The notes: a model not told the origin generated them from the sequence alone. A DNA stretch of 64,000 nucleotides from Streptomyces humi (GCF_001005085.2 NZ_LBMU02000049.1:1-64000); one strand, 5' to 3'; numbered from the stretch's first letter, positions 53,431 to 62,678 are shown. Numbers and translations are program-made.

Positions 53431-54548
53431 AGAAGTTCGACAAGGAGCGGGTGCTCCTCGCGGTGGCCGGCCCGGTCATCGCGCTCGTCCTGGCGATCGC
53501 GCTGACGTCGATCGTGCTGCTGGCCTCGAACCGCAACCCGTTCGAGCCGTACGTGCTGATGCTCCAGCAGCTGCCGTACTCGGACATCCAGGTCCTGATC
53601 ATCAACCAGGCGGCGATGTACTACATCGCGGCCATCGCGGTCGCCCTCGGCTTCCGGATGAACCTGTTCAACATCGGCGTCGACGGCCAGTACCGGCTCG
53701 CCGCCGTGATGACGGCCGTGGTCGGCGCCAACATCGGCCTGCCCGCCGCGCTGCAAATCCCGATGCTGCTCCTGGTCGCCATGTTCACCGGTGCCTTCTG
53801 GGCCGGCATCGCGGGCGTCCTCAAGGTCACCCGCGGAGTCAGCGAGGTCGTCGCCACGATCATGCTGAACGCCATCGCCACCAGCCTCATCGGCTACATC
53901 ACCCTCTCGAACGTGTGGGGCGTCCAGGTCGGCAACAACATGACGACCGGCGTGATGAAGAAGTCCGGCTGGTTCCCCGGCATCGACCTGGGCTCCGACG
54001 TCGGCGAGATCTACGGCATGGTCTTCGTCGCCATCGCCCTCGGCATCGCCTACTGGGTGGTCCTCAACCGCACCCGCTTCGGCTTCGACCTGCGCGCCAC
54101 CGGCGCCTCCGAGTCGGCCGCCGCGGCCTCCGGCGTCGACGCCAAGCGCATGGTCCTGGTCTCCATGCTGATCTCCGGCGCGGTCTCCGGCCTCGCGGGC
54201 CTCCCGCTGCTGCTCGGCGACTCGCACACCTACAGCCTGGACTTCCCGGCCGGCCTCGGCTTCACCGCCATCGGCATCGCCCTGCTCGGCCGGAACAACC
54301 CCGGCGGCATCGCCTTCGCCGCCCTCCTGTGGGCCTTCCTCGACAAGGCCTCGCCCGCCCTCGACTACGCCACCCCGGTGGCGTACGAGAAGGAGATCGC
54401 CACGATCATGCAGGGCCTGATCGTCTTCTCCGTCGTCATCTCCTACGAAGCCGTACGCCAGTGGGGCCTGCGCCGCCAGCAGCGCCAGGTCGGCGCGGAG
54501 CTCGCCGCGGCCGCCGCCCAGAACACCAAGAAGGAGGTGGCGGCCTGA
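53427..54548 (+). CDS. Nucleoside ABC importer permease 1
   Basis: Membrane subunit of 373 residues, BPD_transp_2 family (RbsC/NupP/YufP type), with about nine to ten helices. Landmarks: GFRMNLFNIGVDGQYRLAAV, GVLKVTRGVSEVVATIMLNA, RTRFGFDLRATGASESAAAA, SGVDAKR and FTAIGIALLGRNNPGGIAFA. ATG 53427 overlaps the ATPase stop and its own stop overlaps the second permease (TGATG). The two permeases form the heterodimeric channel receiving nucleosides from the Bmp lipoproteins. Confidence 0.95.
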
Positions 54549-55810
54549 TGTCCACCGCGACCATCGCCAAGCCGCAGGCGACCCAGCCCGGCAAGGGCGG
54601 CCGCCGAATGTCGCTCCCGGTACTCCTGCTGGTCATCGCGGGCGTACTGGTCCTCACCTCGGCCGTGCGCATCATCACCGGCGCCGAGGGCATCACCTCG
54701 ACCGGCCAGATGTCCACCGCGCTGCGCCTCGCCGTCCCGATCGGCCTCGCCGGCCTCGGCGGTCTGTGGGCCGAGCGCGCGGGCGTCGTCAACATCGGCC
54801 TCGAAGGCATGATGATCCTCGGCACCTGGTTCGGCGCCTGGGCCGGCTACCAGTGGGGCCCCTGGGTCGGCGTCGTCTTCGGCATCCTCGGCGGCGCGCT
54901 CGGCGCCCTGCTGCACGCCGTCGCCACCGTCACCTTCAACGTCAACCACATCGTCTCCGGTGTGGCCCTGAACATCCTCGCCCTGGGCGCCACCCGCTAC
55001 CTCTCGAAGTTCACCTTCGAGAACGCGGTGGGCGGCTCCTCCAAGCAGTCCCCGCCGATCGACTCACTGGGCACCTTCAGCGTCCCCGGCCTGTCGGACT
55101 GGCTGAACACGCTCAACGAGAAGCACTGGTTCCTGGTCTCCGACATCGCGGGCCTGGTCGGCGGTCTGCTGACCGACCTGTCCCCGCTGACGGTCGTCGC
55201 GGTCGCCCTGGTACCGGTCACCTGGTGGGTGCTGTGGCGCACGGCCTTCGGCCTCCGCCTCCGGTCCTGCGGCGAGAACCCGGTCGCGGCCGAGTCCCTC
55301 GGCGTCAACGTCTACAAGTACAAGTACATCGCGGTGATCATCAGCGGTGGCTTCGCCGGCCTGGGCGGCGCGTTCCTCTCCATCGTCGCCTCGAACGTCT
55401 ACCTGGACGGCCAGACGGCCGGCCGCGGTTACATCGGTCTCGCGGCGATGATCTTCGGCAACTGGATGCCGGGCGGCCTCGCCCTCGGCGCCGGCCTGTT
55501 CGGCTACACCGACAGCCTCAACCTGCGCGGCGGCACGGTGAACGTCCACGCGCTGATCCTGCTGATCGCCATCCTGCTGGTGGCCGGCGCGGCCTACCAG
55601 GCCTGGCGCAAGAAGTACGTCCCCGCCGTCATCACGATCGTCGTCTCGGTCCTGATGTTCGTCTGGTACGCCTCCACCAACGAGGTCCCGCGTCAGCTCG
55701 TGACCGCGACCCCGTACCTCGTGACCCTGCTGGTCCTCTCGCTGTCCGCGCAGTCCCTGCGGATGCCCAAGGCGGACGGCCTGCCGTACCGGAAGGGACA
55801 GGGCAAGTGA
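54548..55810 (+). CDS. Nucleoside ABC importer permease 2
   Basis: Second BPD_transp_2 permease, 420 residues. After a short cytoplasmic leader it has about ten helices. Landmarks: VPIGLAGLGGLWAERAGVVN, IGLEGMMILGTWFGAW, FNVNHIVSGVALNILALGAT, RTAFGLRLRSCGENPVAAES and GRGYIGLAAMIFGNWMPGGL. ATG 54548 follows directly from the previous stop. The GTG of the cytidine deaminase gene overlaps its TGA (GTGA), tying import to salvage. Confidence 0.95.
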   Translation: MSTATIAKPQATQPGKGGRRMSLPVLLLVIAGVLVLTSAVRIITGAEGITSTGQMSTALRLAVPIGLAGLGGLWAERAGVVNIGLEGMMILGTWFGAWAGYQWGPWVGVVFGILGGALGALLHAVATVTFNVNHIVSGVALNILALGATRYLSKFTFENAVGGSSKQSPPIDSLGTFSVPGLSDWLNTLNEKHWFLVSDIAGLVGGLLTDLSPLTVVAVALVPVTWWVLWRTAFGLRLRSCGENPVAAESLGVNVYKYKYIAVIISGGFAGLGGAFLSIVASNVYLDGQTAGRGYIGLAAMIFGNWMPGGLALGAGLFGYTDSLNLRGGTVNVHALILLIAILLVAGAAYQAWRKKYVPAVITIVVSVLMFVWYASTNEVPRQLVTATPYLVTLLVLSLSAQSLRMPKADGLPYRKGQGK

Positions 55811-56205
55811 CCGCCGCCGCCTTCGACTGGGAATCCCTGCGGGCCGAGGCGCGGGAGGCCATGTCCCACGCCTACGCCCCGTACTCCGGCTTCCCGGTCG
55901 GGGTCGCGGCCCTGGTGGACGACGGCCGCACGGTGTCCGGCTGCAACGTGGAGAACGCGTCGTACGGCCTGGGGCTGTGCGCCGAGTGCGGCCTCGTGTC
56001 CGAGCTCCAGCGCACCGGCGGCGGCCGGCTCACCCACTTCACCTGCGTGGACGGCACGGGCGGGCTCCTCGTCCCGTGCGGCCGCTGTCGCCAGCTGCTC
56101 TACGAGTTCGGCGGCCCGGACCTCCTCCTGGACACCCCTCAGGGCGTCCTGCCCCTCTCCGAGATGCTGCCCCAGGCCTTCGGGCCGGCCCACCTCACCA
56201 AGTAA
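55807..56205 (+). CDS. cdd: Cytidine deaminase
   Basis: Zinc enzyme of 132 residues deaminating cytidine and deoxycytidine to uridine and deoxyuridine in pyrimidine salvage. Zinc ligands are C58, C91 and C94, with catalytic E60, in CNVENASYGLGLCAECGL and VPCGRCRQ; the first motif also gives the nucleoside-binding NVE. Length is typical of the small tetrameric type. GTG 55807 overlaps the permease stop. With the importer upstream and deoA downstream it completes an uptake-to-catabolism unit. Confidence 0.97.
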   Translation: MTAAAFDWESLRAEAREAMSHAYAPYSGFPVGVAALVDDGRTVSGCNVENASYGLGLCAECGLVSELQRTGGGRLTHFTCVDGTGGLLVPCGRCRQLLYEFGGPDLLLDTPQGVLPLSEMLPQAFGPAHLTK

Positions 56206-56211
56206 CCCCGT

Positions 56212-56246
56212 ACGGCCCCTCCCGCCCGTCCGCGCGGAGGGGCCGT
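56212..56246 (+). terminator. Hairpin between cdd and deoA
   Basis: Perfect 11-bp stem ACGGCCCCTCC / GGAGGGGCCGT with a 13-base loop, 6 bases after the cdd stop. It may end or attenuate transcription before deoA, which starts at 56276. Confidence 0.6.
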
Positions 56247-56275
56247 GCGCTTCGCAATGCTCCGAAGGGAACGTC

Positions 56276-57559
56276 ATGGCCATGGACGCCATCTCCGTCA
56301 TCCGCACCAAGCGGGACCGCGGTGAGCTCGGCGACGAGCAGATCGACTGGGTCATCGACGCGTACACGCGCGGCGAGGTGGCCGACGAGCAGATGTCGTC
56401 GCTCGCGATGGCCATCCTCCTCAACGGCATGAACCGCCGCGAGATCGCCCGCTGGACCGCCGCGATGATCGCCTCCGGCGAGCGCATGGACTTCTCCTCG
56501 CTGTCCCGCCCGACCGCCGACAAGCACTCCACCGGCGGCGTCGGCGACAAGATCACGCTACCGCTGGCGCCCCTCGTCGCCGCCTGCGGCGCGGCCGTCC
56601 CGCAGCTCTCCGGCCGCGGCCTCGGCCACACCGGCGGCACCCTCGACAAGCTGGAGTCGATCCCCGGCTGGCGCGCCCTGCTCTCCAACGAGGAGATGCT
56701 GTCGGTGCTGGACGGCACCGGCGCGGTGATCTGCGCGGCGGGCGACGGCCTGGCCCCCGCCGACAAGAAGCTCTACGCCCTGCGTGACGTCACCGGCACG
56801 GTCGAGGCGATCCCGCTGATCGCCTCCTCGATCATGTCGAAGAAGATCGCCGAGGGCACCGGCTCCCTGGTCCTCGACGTGAAGGTGGGCACCGGCGCCT
56901 TCATGAAGACCATCGAGGACGCCCGCGAGCTGGCCTCGACGATGGTGGGCCTCGGCACCGACCACGGCGTGAAGACGGTCGCGCTCCTCACCGACATGTC
57001 CACCCCGCTCGGCCTCACGGCGGGCAACGCCCTGGAGGTCCGCGAGTCGGTGGAGGTGCTCGCCGGCGGCGGCCCCTCGGACGTGGTCGAGCTGACCCTC
57101 GCGCTGGCCCGGGAGATGCTGGACGCGGCGGGCATCCGCGACGCCGACCCGGCGAAGGCGCTGGCCGACGGTTCGGCGATGGACGTCTGGCGCCGGATGA
57201 TCGCGGCCCAGGGCGGCGACCCGGACGCGACGCTGCCGGTGGCGAAGGAGCAGCACGTGGTGAAGGCCGCCGCCGCGGGCGTCCTCACCCGCCTCGACGC
57301 CTACGGTGTCGGCGTCGCCGCCTGGCGCCTCGGCGCGGGCCGCGCCCGCAAGGAGGACCCGGTGCAGGCGGGCGCGGGCGTCGAACTCCACGCCAAGCCC
57401 GGCGACACGGTCACCGCCGGCCAGCCCCTCCTCACCCTCCACACGGACACCCCGGAGCGCTTCGAGTACGCACTCCAGGCGGTCGAGGGTTCCTACGACA
57501 TCGCGCCGGCCGGCACGGAGTTCACCGCGTCGCCGGTGGTCCTGGAACGTATCGCCTGA
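56276..57559 (+). CDS. deoA: Thymidine phosphorylase
   Basis: Pyrimidine-nucleoside phosphorylase of 427 residues, cleaving thymidine or deoxyuridine with phosphate to the base and deoxyribose-1-phosphate. The family signature is seen as SGRGLGHTGGTLDKLESIPG, with the phosphate-binding KHSTGGVGDK before it and KKIAEGTGSLVLDVKVGTGA after it. The C-terminal alpha/beta domain (PVQAGAGVELHAKPGDTV) is complete. A GAAGGGA site precedes ATG 56276. It follows cdd by 70 bases containing a hairpin. Confidence 0.96.
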   Translation: MAMDAISVIRTKRDRGELGDEQIDWVIDAYTRGEVADEQMSSLAMAILLNGMNRREIARWTAAMIASGERMDFSSLSRPTADKHSTGGVGDKITLPLAPLVAACGAAVPQLSGRGLGHTGGTLDKLESIPGWRALLSNEEMLSVLDGTGAVICAAGDGLAPADKKLYALRDVTGTVEAIPLIASSIMSKKIAEGTGSLVLDVKVGTGAFMKTIEDARELASTMVGLGTDHGVKTVALLTDMSTPLGLTAGNALEVRESVEVLAGGGPSDVVELTLALAREMLDAAGIRDADPAKALADGSAMDVWRRMIAAQGGDPDATLPVAKEQHVVKAAAAGVLTRLDAYGVGVAAWRLGAGRARKEDPVQAGAGVELHAKPGDTVTAGQPLLTLHTDTPERFEYALQAVEGSYDIAPAGTEFTASPVVLERIA

Positions 57560-57605
57560 CCAGGACCCGCGGCCGGAGGCCGCCGGTGTCACGGCTCGAT
57601 CGGAT

Positions 57606-57639
57606 GAACGGGACCGGCGGACCTGCGCCGGTCCCGTTC
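57606..57639. terminator. Bidirectional terminator between deoA and the AEC transporter gene
   Basis: Perfect 14-bp stem GAACGGGACCGGCG / CGCCGGTCCCGTTC with a 6-base loop, between two convergent genes. Confidence 0.8.
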
Positions 57640-57686
57640 GGCGTCACGGTCGACGCCGGTGGGTTCCCCGTCGACCGACCGGTCCG

Positions 57687-58607
57687 TCACCCCAGCAGCG
57701 CCGCCACCACGACGAGTACCGGTACCGACAGCACCGTCGACAGCAGGATCGAGTCGCGGGCCAGTTCCTCGCCGACCCGGTAGGTGCCGGCGTACGTGTA
57801 CAGGTTCTGGGCGGCCGGCAGTGCCGAGGTCACCGTCACGTCGAGCAGGGGCGCCCCGTGCAGGTCGAAGACGGCTGACGCCAGGACCCAGGCGGCCAGC
57901 GGCTGCCCCACCGCCTTCAGGGCCACCGACAGGAACACCGGGTGGCGGTCGCGGCCCCGGCCGGGGAGCGTGCTGCCCCGCAGGGAGATGCCGAAGGCCA
58001 GCAGGACCGCCGGGACGGACATGTTGCCGATCAGGGTCAGCGGGTCCATGACCGGGCCGGGCACGTGGATCCCGAGACCCGAGACCACGACGCCGGTGAG
58101 GGAGCCGACGGCTATCGGGTTGCGGAGCGGCGTCAGCAGGCGGCGCCACCAGGGGCCCTTCTCGCCCGCGCCCGACAGGTCGAGGACCGTCAGGGCGACC
58201 GGGGTCAGGAGCACCACCTGGAACAGCAGTACCGGGGCCACCAGGGACGCGTCGCCCAGCACGTACACCGCGATCGGGATGCCGAGGTTGCCGGAGTTGA
58301 CGTAGCTGGAGCACAGGGCGCCGATCGTCGTACGGCCCACACCCCAGCCCCGTACGACACCCACCGCCGTGAACGCGCCCGCCGCCGCTGCCGTGGACAG
58401 GGCCGTCACCAGGAGGCGGCTGGAGAAGATCACCGCCAGGTCGGCCTTCGCGAGAGTGGTGAACAGGAGCGCGGGGGAGGCGACGTGGAAGGCGAGCTTG
58501 GTGAGGACCTCGCGGCCGTTCGCACCGAGGTGGCCGCCACGGCCGAGGAGATAACCGACGGCGATCACGATCGCGATCACCGCGAAGCCGCTCAGTACCC
58601 CTTGCAC
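57687..58607 (-). CDS. AEC-family (auxin efflux carrier-like) transporter
   Basis: Membrane protein of 306 residues with the five-plus-five helix layout of the AEC/BASS fold. Landmarks: GFAVIAIVIAVGYLLGRGG, LAFHVASPALLFTTLAKAD, CSSYVNSGNLGIPIAVYVLG (conserved NSGNLGIP) and SVPAVLLAFGISLRG. Bacterial members export malate, other dicarboxylates or unknown organic acids. GTG 58607 has GGGGGC upstream; earlier in-frame codons give only a Pro/Arg-rich stretch. Monocistronic, no linked regulator. Confidence 0.9.
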   Translation of the reverse strand: MQGVLSGFAVIAIVIAVGYLLGRGGHLGANGREVLTKLAFHVASPALLFTTLAKADLAVIFSSRLLVTALSTAAAAGAFTAVGVVRGWGVGRTTIGALCSSYVNSGNLGIPIAVYVLGDASLVAPVLLFQVVLLTPVALTVLDLSGAGEKGPWWRRLLTPLRNPIAVGSLTGVVVSGLGIHVPGPVMDPLTLIGNMSVPAVLLAFGISLRGSTLPGRGRDRHPVFLSVALKAVGQPLAAWVLASAVFDLHGAPLLDVTVTSALPAAQNLYTYAGTYRVGEELARDSILLSTVLSVPVLVVVAALLG

Positions 58608-58769
58608 CGCGCCCCCAGGGCGGGCGCGAGGCCGTCGGGTGTCCGGGCGGGTGCTGGTCTGTGGCGCATACACCTGACCCTCTGGTGCAAGTCAGGTGCA
58701 GGTCAACCTTGTGATCCTTGCGATCCCTGTGATCTGCGCGGGCCGCGCGCGGCCGCGCGGGACTCACCG

Positions 58770-59156
58770 ATGAGTTGTCAGACCGTCCCCGGTCTACCGC
58801 TCGTGGATGCCGTGACCCCCGCCGTACTGACGCTGTCCGGCCCCGTCGCCAGGGACGAGGTGCCGGGGCTCTGCGACGACGTGCGGGCGCTGCTGCGGGG
58901 CGGCAGGGCCCGGGTCGTCGTCTGCGACGTCGGCGGCCTCGGACCGCCGGGCCTCGCGGTCGTCGACCTGCTGGCCCGGCTGGAGCTGACCGCCCGCCGG
59001 GCCGGCGGCCGGATCCGGCTGCGGGACCCCGATCCCGCCCTACGCTCCCTGCTCCGGTTCGTCGGACTCCGCATCCAGGTGGAGAGGGAGGTCGAAGAGC
59101 GGGAACCAGCGCTTGGTGTCGAGGAAGAAGTGGAACCCGGTCAGCCGTCCGGCTGA
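58770..59156 (+). CDS. STAS-domain protein (anti-sigma-factor-antagonist-like)
   Basis: Protein of 128 residues whose first 90 form a STAS domain: PAVLTLSGPVARDEVPGLCD, then ARVVVCDVGGLGPPGLAVVD and LLARLELTARRAGGRIRLRD. The usual phosphorylatable Ser/Thr of SpoIIAA-like antagonists (normally in DLSGLxxxDSxG) is replaced by GLGPPGLA, so phospho-regulation is doubtful. The last 39 residues (acidic, EREVEEREPALGVEEEVEP) are encoded antisense to the end of the ECF sigma gene at 59040-60053. ATG 58770 lacks a good ribosome site. Confidence 0.7.
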   Translation: MSCQTVPGLPLVDAVTPAVLTLSGPVARDEVPGLCDDVRALLRGGRARVVVCDVGGLGPPGLAVVDLLARLELTARRAGGRIRLRDPDPALRSLLRFVGLRIQVEREVEEREPALGVEEEVEPGQPSG

Positions 59157-60053
59157 GATCTCCAGGACCTGGATCGACCACGGGGTCCAGCCGCCGGTGT
59201 CCGGGTCGGGCTTGTACTGGGCGAACCCGGGCAGGCCGTTGACCTGGACCGGGAACAGGCGTGAACCCTCGCAGGCCGAGCCGATGGTGGTCATGAAGCC
59301 GGCGATGTCGTCGTGACCCGTGAGCCACAGGTCGAACGGCGGCATCGTCATGATGGCGTCCTCGTGGAGGAGTGCCGTCAGCGCCGTCATGTCGTACCCC
59401 TCGAAAGCCGCGACATAGCGCTCAAGGAGCTTCCGCTGCTCCTCGTCGAGCGCGTCGGACACCTCGGCCCCGGCACCCGACTGCTGCTGCTCCGCCAGCG
59501 TGGCCCGGGCCCGCTGGAGGGCGCTGTTCACCGACGCGACCGTGGTGCCGAGCAGTTCGGCGACCTCGCTCGCCTTCCAGGCCAGCACCTCGCGCAGGAT
59601 CAGCACCGCCCGCTGCTTGGGCGGCAGCTGCTGGAGCGCGGCCATGAAGGCCAGCCGGATGGACTCCTTGGCCACGGCCGCCTCCGCCGGGTCGTCCACG
59701 GTGGGCAGCACGCGGGCGTCGGGCACCGGCTCCAGCCAGGTGTTGTCGGGCCGGGGGGAGAGCGCCGCCCGGGCGAGCGGTGTCGACTCGCTCAGGTCCA
59801 TCGGCCGGGCCCGCTTGTTGCCCGCGTTCAGCATGTCCAGGCAGACGTTGGTCGCGATCCGGTACAGCCACGACCGGAGGCTGGCACGGCCCTCGAACTT
59901 GTCGTAGCTGCGCCAGGCCCGCACCAGGGTGTCCTGGACGGCGTCCTCGGCCTCGAACGACGAACCGAGCATGCGGTAGCAGTAGCCGGTCAGTTCGGTC
60001 CGGTGCTTCTCCAGTGCGACGTCCAGTTCCGCGGTCGCCGTGCTGTCGGTCAT
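59040..60053 (-). CDS. ECF sigma factor with SnoaL-like C-terminal domain
   Basis: Sigma-70-family factor of 337 residues. Region 2 reads GYCYRMLGSSFEAEDAVQDT, then LVRAWRSYDKFEGRASLRSW and LYRIATNVCLDML; region 4 reads ALQQLPPKQRAVLILREVLA, then ASEVAELLGTTVASVNSALQ. After region 4 comes a SnoaL/NTF2-like domain (LLERYVAAFEGYDMTALTAL, LTGHDDIAGFM, RLTGFHFFLDTKRW), as in the SigG/SigJ-like and TIGR02960 groups. That domain replaces a separate anti-sigma factor in related systems. ATG 60053 chosen. The last 39 codons overlap the STAS gene tail to tail. Confidence 0.93.
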   Translation of the reverse strand: MTDSTATAELDVALEKHRTELTGYCYRMLGSSFEAEDAVQDTLVRAWRSYDKFEGRASLRSWLYRIATNVCLDMLNAGNKRARPMDLSESTPLARAALSPRPDNTWLEPVPDARVLPTVDDPAEAAVAKESIRLAFMAALQQLPPKQRAVLILREVLAWKASEVAELLGTTVASVNSALQRARATLAEQQQSGAGAEVSDALDEEQRKLLERYVAAFEGYDMTALTALLHEDAIMTMPPFDLWLTGHDDIAGFMTTIGSACEGSRLFPVQVNGLPGFAQYKPDPDTGGWTPWSIQVLEISAGRLTGFHFFLDTKRWFPLFDLPLHLDAESDEPEQGA

Positions 60054-60222
60054 GCCGTCCACCCACCCCACGTGGCTTTTTCGCGCGCCTTCGCGCTCCA
60101 GCACTTGAAAGCTAGCGCAGGGGACTGACAACGGCGCCCGAAGTCGCAGAACGTGCAGGTGGGAGTGGGTCGCCTATGGGGATGAGGTGCGGGGTTCGGT
60201 GGCGGGTGCGGCGCGGTGGGGG

Positions 60223-60256
60223 CCGGTCGCGCGGTTCCCCGCGCCCCTTTGGGGCG
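60223..60256. repeat. Dispersed GC-rich element, copy 4
   Basis: GGTCGCGCGGTTCCCCGCGC then CCCTTTGGGG, upstream of the sigma gene and next to a 15-bp tandem repeat. Confidence 0.65.
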
Positions 60257-60263
60257 CTCCAGC

Positions 60264-60317
60264 GCGGGGCGCTTCCCTGCGGGGCGCTTTCGTGTGGGGT
60301 GCTTTCGTGCGGGGTGG
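60264..60317. repeat. 15-bp tandem repeat, 3.6 copies
   Basis: Units GCGGGGCGCTTCCCT, GCGGGGCGCTTTCGT, GTGGGGTGCTTTCGT and a partial GCGGGGTGG, just before the MFS stop. They appear to have grown from the edge of the GC-rich element. Confidence 0.8.
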
Positions 60318-60320
60318 CGG

Positions 60321-61589
60321 TCAGTGGGCGTTGGCCATCACACTGCGGCGGGCCGCCACCGAGCCCAGGACCGTGATGGTCACCACGCCCGCTATCGCCA
60401 GGAGGCCGATGCCGACCGTGCCCGACCAGCCCTCCGCGTGGAACGCCAGCGCTCCGACCGTGCTGCCCGCGCTGGAGCCGATGTAGTAAGCGGACTGGTA
60501 GAGCGCCGAGGCCTGGGCGCGGCCGTGGGTCGCCGTGTGGCTGACCGCCGAGGAGGCCACCGCGTGGCCCGCGAAGAAGCCCGCGGTGATCAGGACCAGG
60601 CCCAGCAGGACCAGCGGGAGCGAGTCGGCCAGGGACAGCAGCAGACCCGTGGCCGTCGTGCCGCCGCCCAGGTAGAGGGCGCCCCGGCGGCCGAGCCTGC
60701 CGACCAGACGCCCGGCCGTCGACGCGGAGACCGTGCCCACCAGGTAGACCAGGAAGATCGAGCCGATGATGCCCTGGGGGAGGGAGAAGGGCTCCTCGGT
60801 CAGGCGGTAGCCGATCACCGTGTAGACACCGCCGAAGACGGTCATGAAGAGCGCGCCGATCGCGTACAGGCGGCGCAGCAGCGGGTTCGCCAGGTGGTCG
60901 CGGACCGTGCCGAGCAGCCGGCGCGGGTGCAGCGAGCCCGCCGTGAAGTGCCGCGGCGCGGGCAGCAGCAGCCGGAAGGCGACCGCGCAGCCGACGGCGA
61001 TCACGCCGATGGTGCCGACGGCGGTCCGCCAGCCCCACTCCTGTGCCACCCAGCCGGTGATGACCCGGCCGCTCATCCCGCCGACGCTGTTCCCCGCGAC
61101 GAACAGGCCGATCGCCGTGACCAGCGCCTTCGGGCGGACCTCCTCGGCCAGATAGGCCTGCGCGGAGGCCGGCAGACCGGCCAGCGCCGCGCCCTGGACG
61201 CCGCGCAGCACGACCAGCACGCCCAGCGAGGGCGCGAAGGGGACCAGCAGGCCGACGGTCACCGCCACCGCCAGCGAGCCGGTCATGACCGTACGACGGC
61301 CGAAACGCTCGGAGAGCGCGCTCATCGGGATGACGAACAGCGCCAGACCGCCGGTCGCCGCCGCCACCGTCCAGCTCGCGTCGCTCGCGCTGACCCCGAA
61401 GCCGTCGGAGATCAGCGGCAGCAGCGCCTGGGTGGAGTAGAGGAGGGCGAAGGTCGCGACACCGGCGAGGAAGAGCGCGAAGCTCATCCGGCGGTAGCCG
61501 GGACCGCCCGGGGTCAGACGGGAGTCGGCGGCGGGGACGGACGGGACGGCGCCCACGGTGATGGACGCCCCGGTACTGGCGGGAGACAT
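60321..61589 (-). CDS. MFS transporter (YnfM/arabinose-efflux-like)
   Basis: Twelve-helix major facilitator of 422 residues. Landmarks: FALFLAGVATFALLYSTQAL, PMSALSERFGRRTVMTGSLA (motif A), VLRGVQGAALAGLPASAQAY, GNSVGGMSGRVITGWVAQEW and AVSHTATHGRAQASALYQSA. This pattern matches YnfM-like exporters of sugars, amino acids or drugs. It is divergent from a LysR gene 62 bases away, the usual arrangement for an inducible efflux gene and its regulator. Confidence 0.92.
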   Translation of the reverse strand: MSPASTGASITVGAVPSVPAADSRLTPGGPGYRRMSFALFLAGVATFALLYSTQALLPLISDGFGVSASDASWTVAAATGGLALFVIPMSALSERFGRRTVMTGSLAVAVTVGLLVPFAPSLGVLVVLRGVQGAALAGLPASAQAYLAEEVRPKALVTAIGLFVAGNSVGGMSGRVITGWVAQEWGWRTAVGTIGVIAVGCAVAFRLLLPAPRHFTAGSLHPRRLLGTVRDHLANPLLRRLYAIGALFMTVFGGVYTVIGYRLTEEPFSLPQGIIGSIFLVYLVGTVSASTAGRLVGRLGRRGALYLGGGTTATGLLLSLADSLPLVLLGLVLITAGFFAGHAVASSAVSHTATHGRAQASALYQSAYYIGSSAGSTVGALAFHAEGWSGTVGIGLLAIAGVVTITVLGSVAARRSVMANAH

Positions 61590-61651
61590 GCCTCGAACGT
61601 ACGGACCCCCTCTTCATCCGTCCAATGCATGGAATCGTCATAATCGTTCCC

Positions 61652-62605
61652 ATGGAGCATCAGCAGAGGTCAGCCGCGCGCCTGTCACCGTCCAGTGACA
61701 CAGAAGACATGACGATGTTGCTGGCTCCCCGCCTCGCGTACTTCGCCGGCGTGGCCCGCACCGAGCACGTCACCAGGGCCGCGCAGGAACTGAGCGTCCC
61801 CCAGTCCACCCTGTCCCGTGCGATGGCCCGCCTGGAGGACGACCTCGGCGTCGACCTCTTCACCCGGCACGGCCGCACCGTCTCCCTGACCCCCGCCGGC
61901 CGTACCTTCCTCACCTCGGTCGAACGCGCCCTCGGCGAGGTGCAGCGCGCCGCCGACGAGGTACGCGCCGACGCCGACCCCACCACCGGCAAGGTCGCCT
62001 TCGGCTTCCTGCACACCATGGGCGCGGAGACGGTTCCCGGCCTGCTCCAGGCGTTCCGGGTCGACCACCCCCGCATCCGCTTCAGCCTCGTCCAGAACTA
62101 CGGCGAGGCGATGATCGAGAAGCTTCGCGCGGGGGAGCTCGACCTGTGCCTCACCTCTCCGGTCCCGGACGCGCCCGATCTGGTGGCCCGCCGCCTGGAC
62201 GAACAGAGACTCCGCCTGGTGGTCCCGGCGGACCACCGTCTGGCGGCCCGGCGCCGGGTCCGCCTCGCCGAGGCGGCCGACGAGACCTTCGTGACCCTGG
62301 AACCGGGCTACGGCCTGCGCCGCATCACCGACGACCTCTGCACGGAGGCGGGCTTCAGACCGCGGATCGCCTTCGAGGGCGAGGAGGCGGAGACCTTGCG
62401 GGGCCTGGTCGCGGCGGGGCTGGGGGTGGCCCTCCTCCCGCCCCCCGTCTTCCCCCGCCCGGGAGTCGCGGAACTGACGGTCACGGCCCCGAGGGCGGCG
62501 AGGGAGATCGGCGTGGCATGGCTCGACGGCCACCCGGACACCCCGCCGGTGGCCGCCTTCAAGAAGTTCCTGCTCTCCAGAAGGGGCAGCTTGCTTCCCG
62601 CCTAG
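61652..62605 (+). CDS. LysR-family transcriptional regulator
   Basis: LysR-type activator of 317 residues. The winged HTH reads RLAYFAGVARTEHVTRAAQE, then LSVPQSTLSRAMARLEDDLG and VDLFTRHGRTVSLTPAGRTF; the effector domain (about 105-310) contains FGFLHTMGAETVPGLLQAF and LVAAGLGVALLPPPVF. ATG 61652 sits 7 bases after a CATAAT -10-like box, so the message may be leaderless. The spacer to the divergent MFS gene has the near-palindrome CCAATGCATGG (61623-61633), a possible LysR site. MFS control is inferred from position. Confidence 0.93.
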   Translation: MEHQQRSAARLSPSSDTEDMTMLLAPRLAYFAGVARTEHVTRAAQELSVPQSTLSRAMARLEDDLGVDLFTRHGRTVSLTPAGRTFLTSVERALGEVQRAADEVRADADPTTGKVAFGFLHTMGAETVPGLLQAFRVDHPRIRFSLVQNYGEAMIEKLRAGELDLCLTSPVPDAPDLVARRLDEQRLRLVVPADHRLAARRRVRLAEAADETFVTLEPGYGLRRITDDLCTEAGFRPRIAFEGEEAETLRGLVAAGLGVALLPPPVFPRPGVAELTVTAPRAAREIGVAWLDGHPDTPPVAAFKKFLLSRRGSLLPA

Positions 62606-62619
62606 GGGACAGCGCTCCC

Positions 62620-62649
62620 TCAGGGGCGCGGGGAACCGCGCGACCAGGC
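62620..62649. repeat. Dispersed GC-rich element, copy 5
   Basis: TCAGGGGCGCGGGGAACCGC then GCGACCAGGC, between the convergent LysR and alpha/beta-hydrolase genes. Confidence 0.65.
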
Positions 62650-62678
62650 ACACACGACCCGCACCCCGAAACGGTTCA

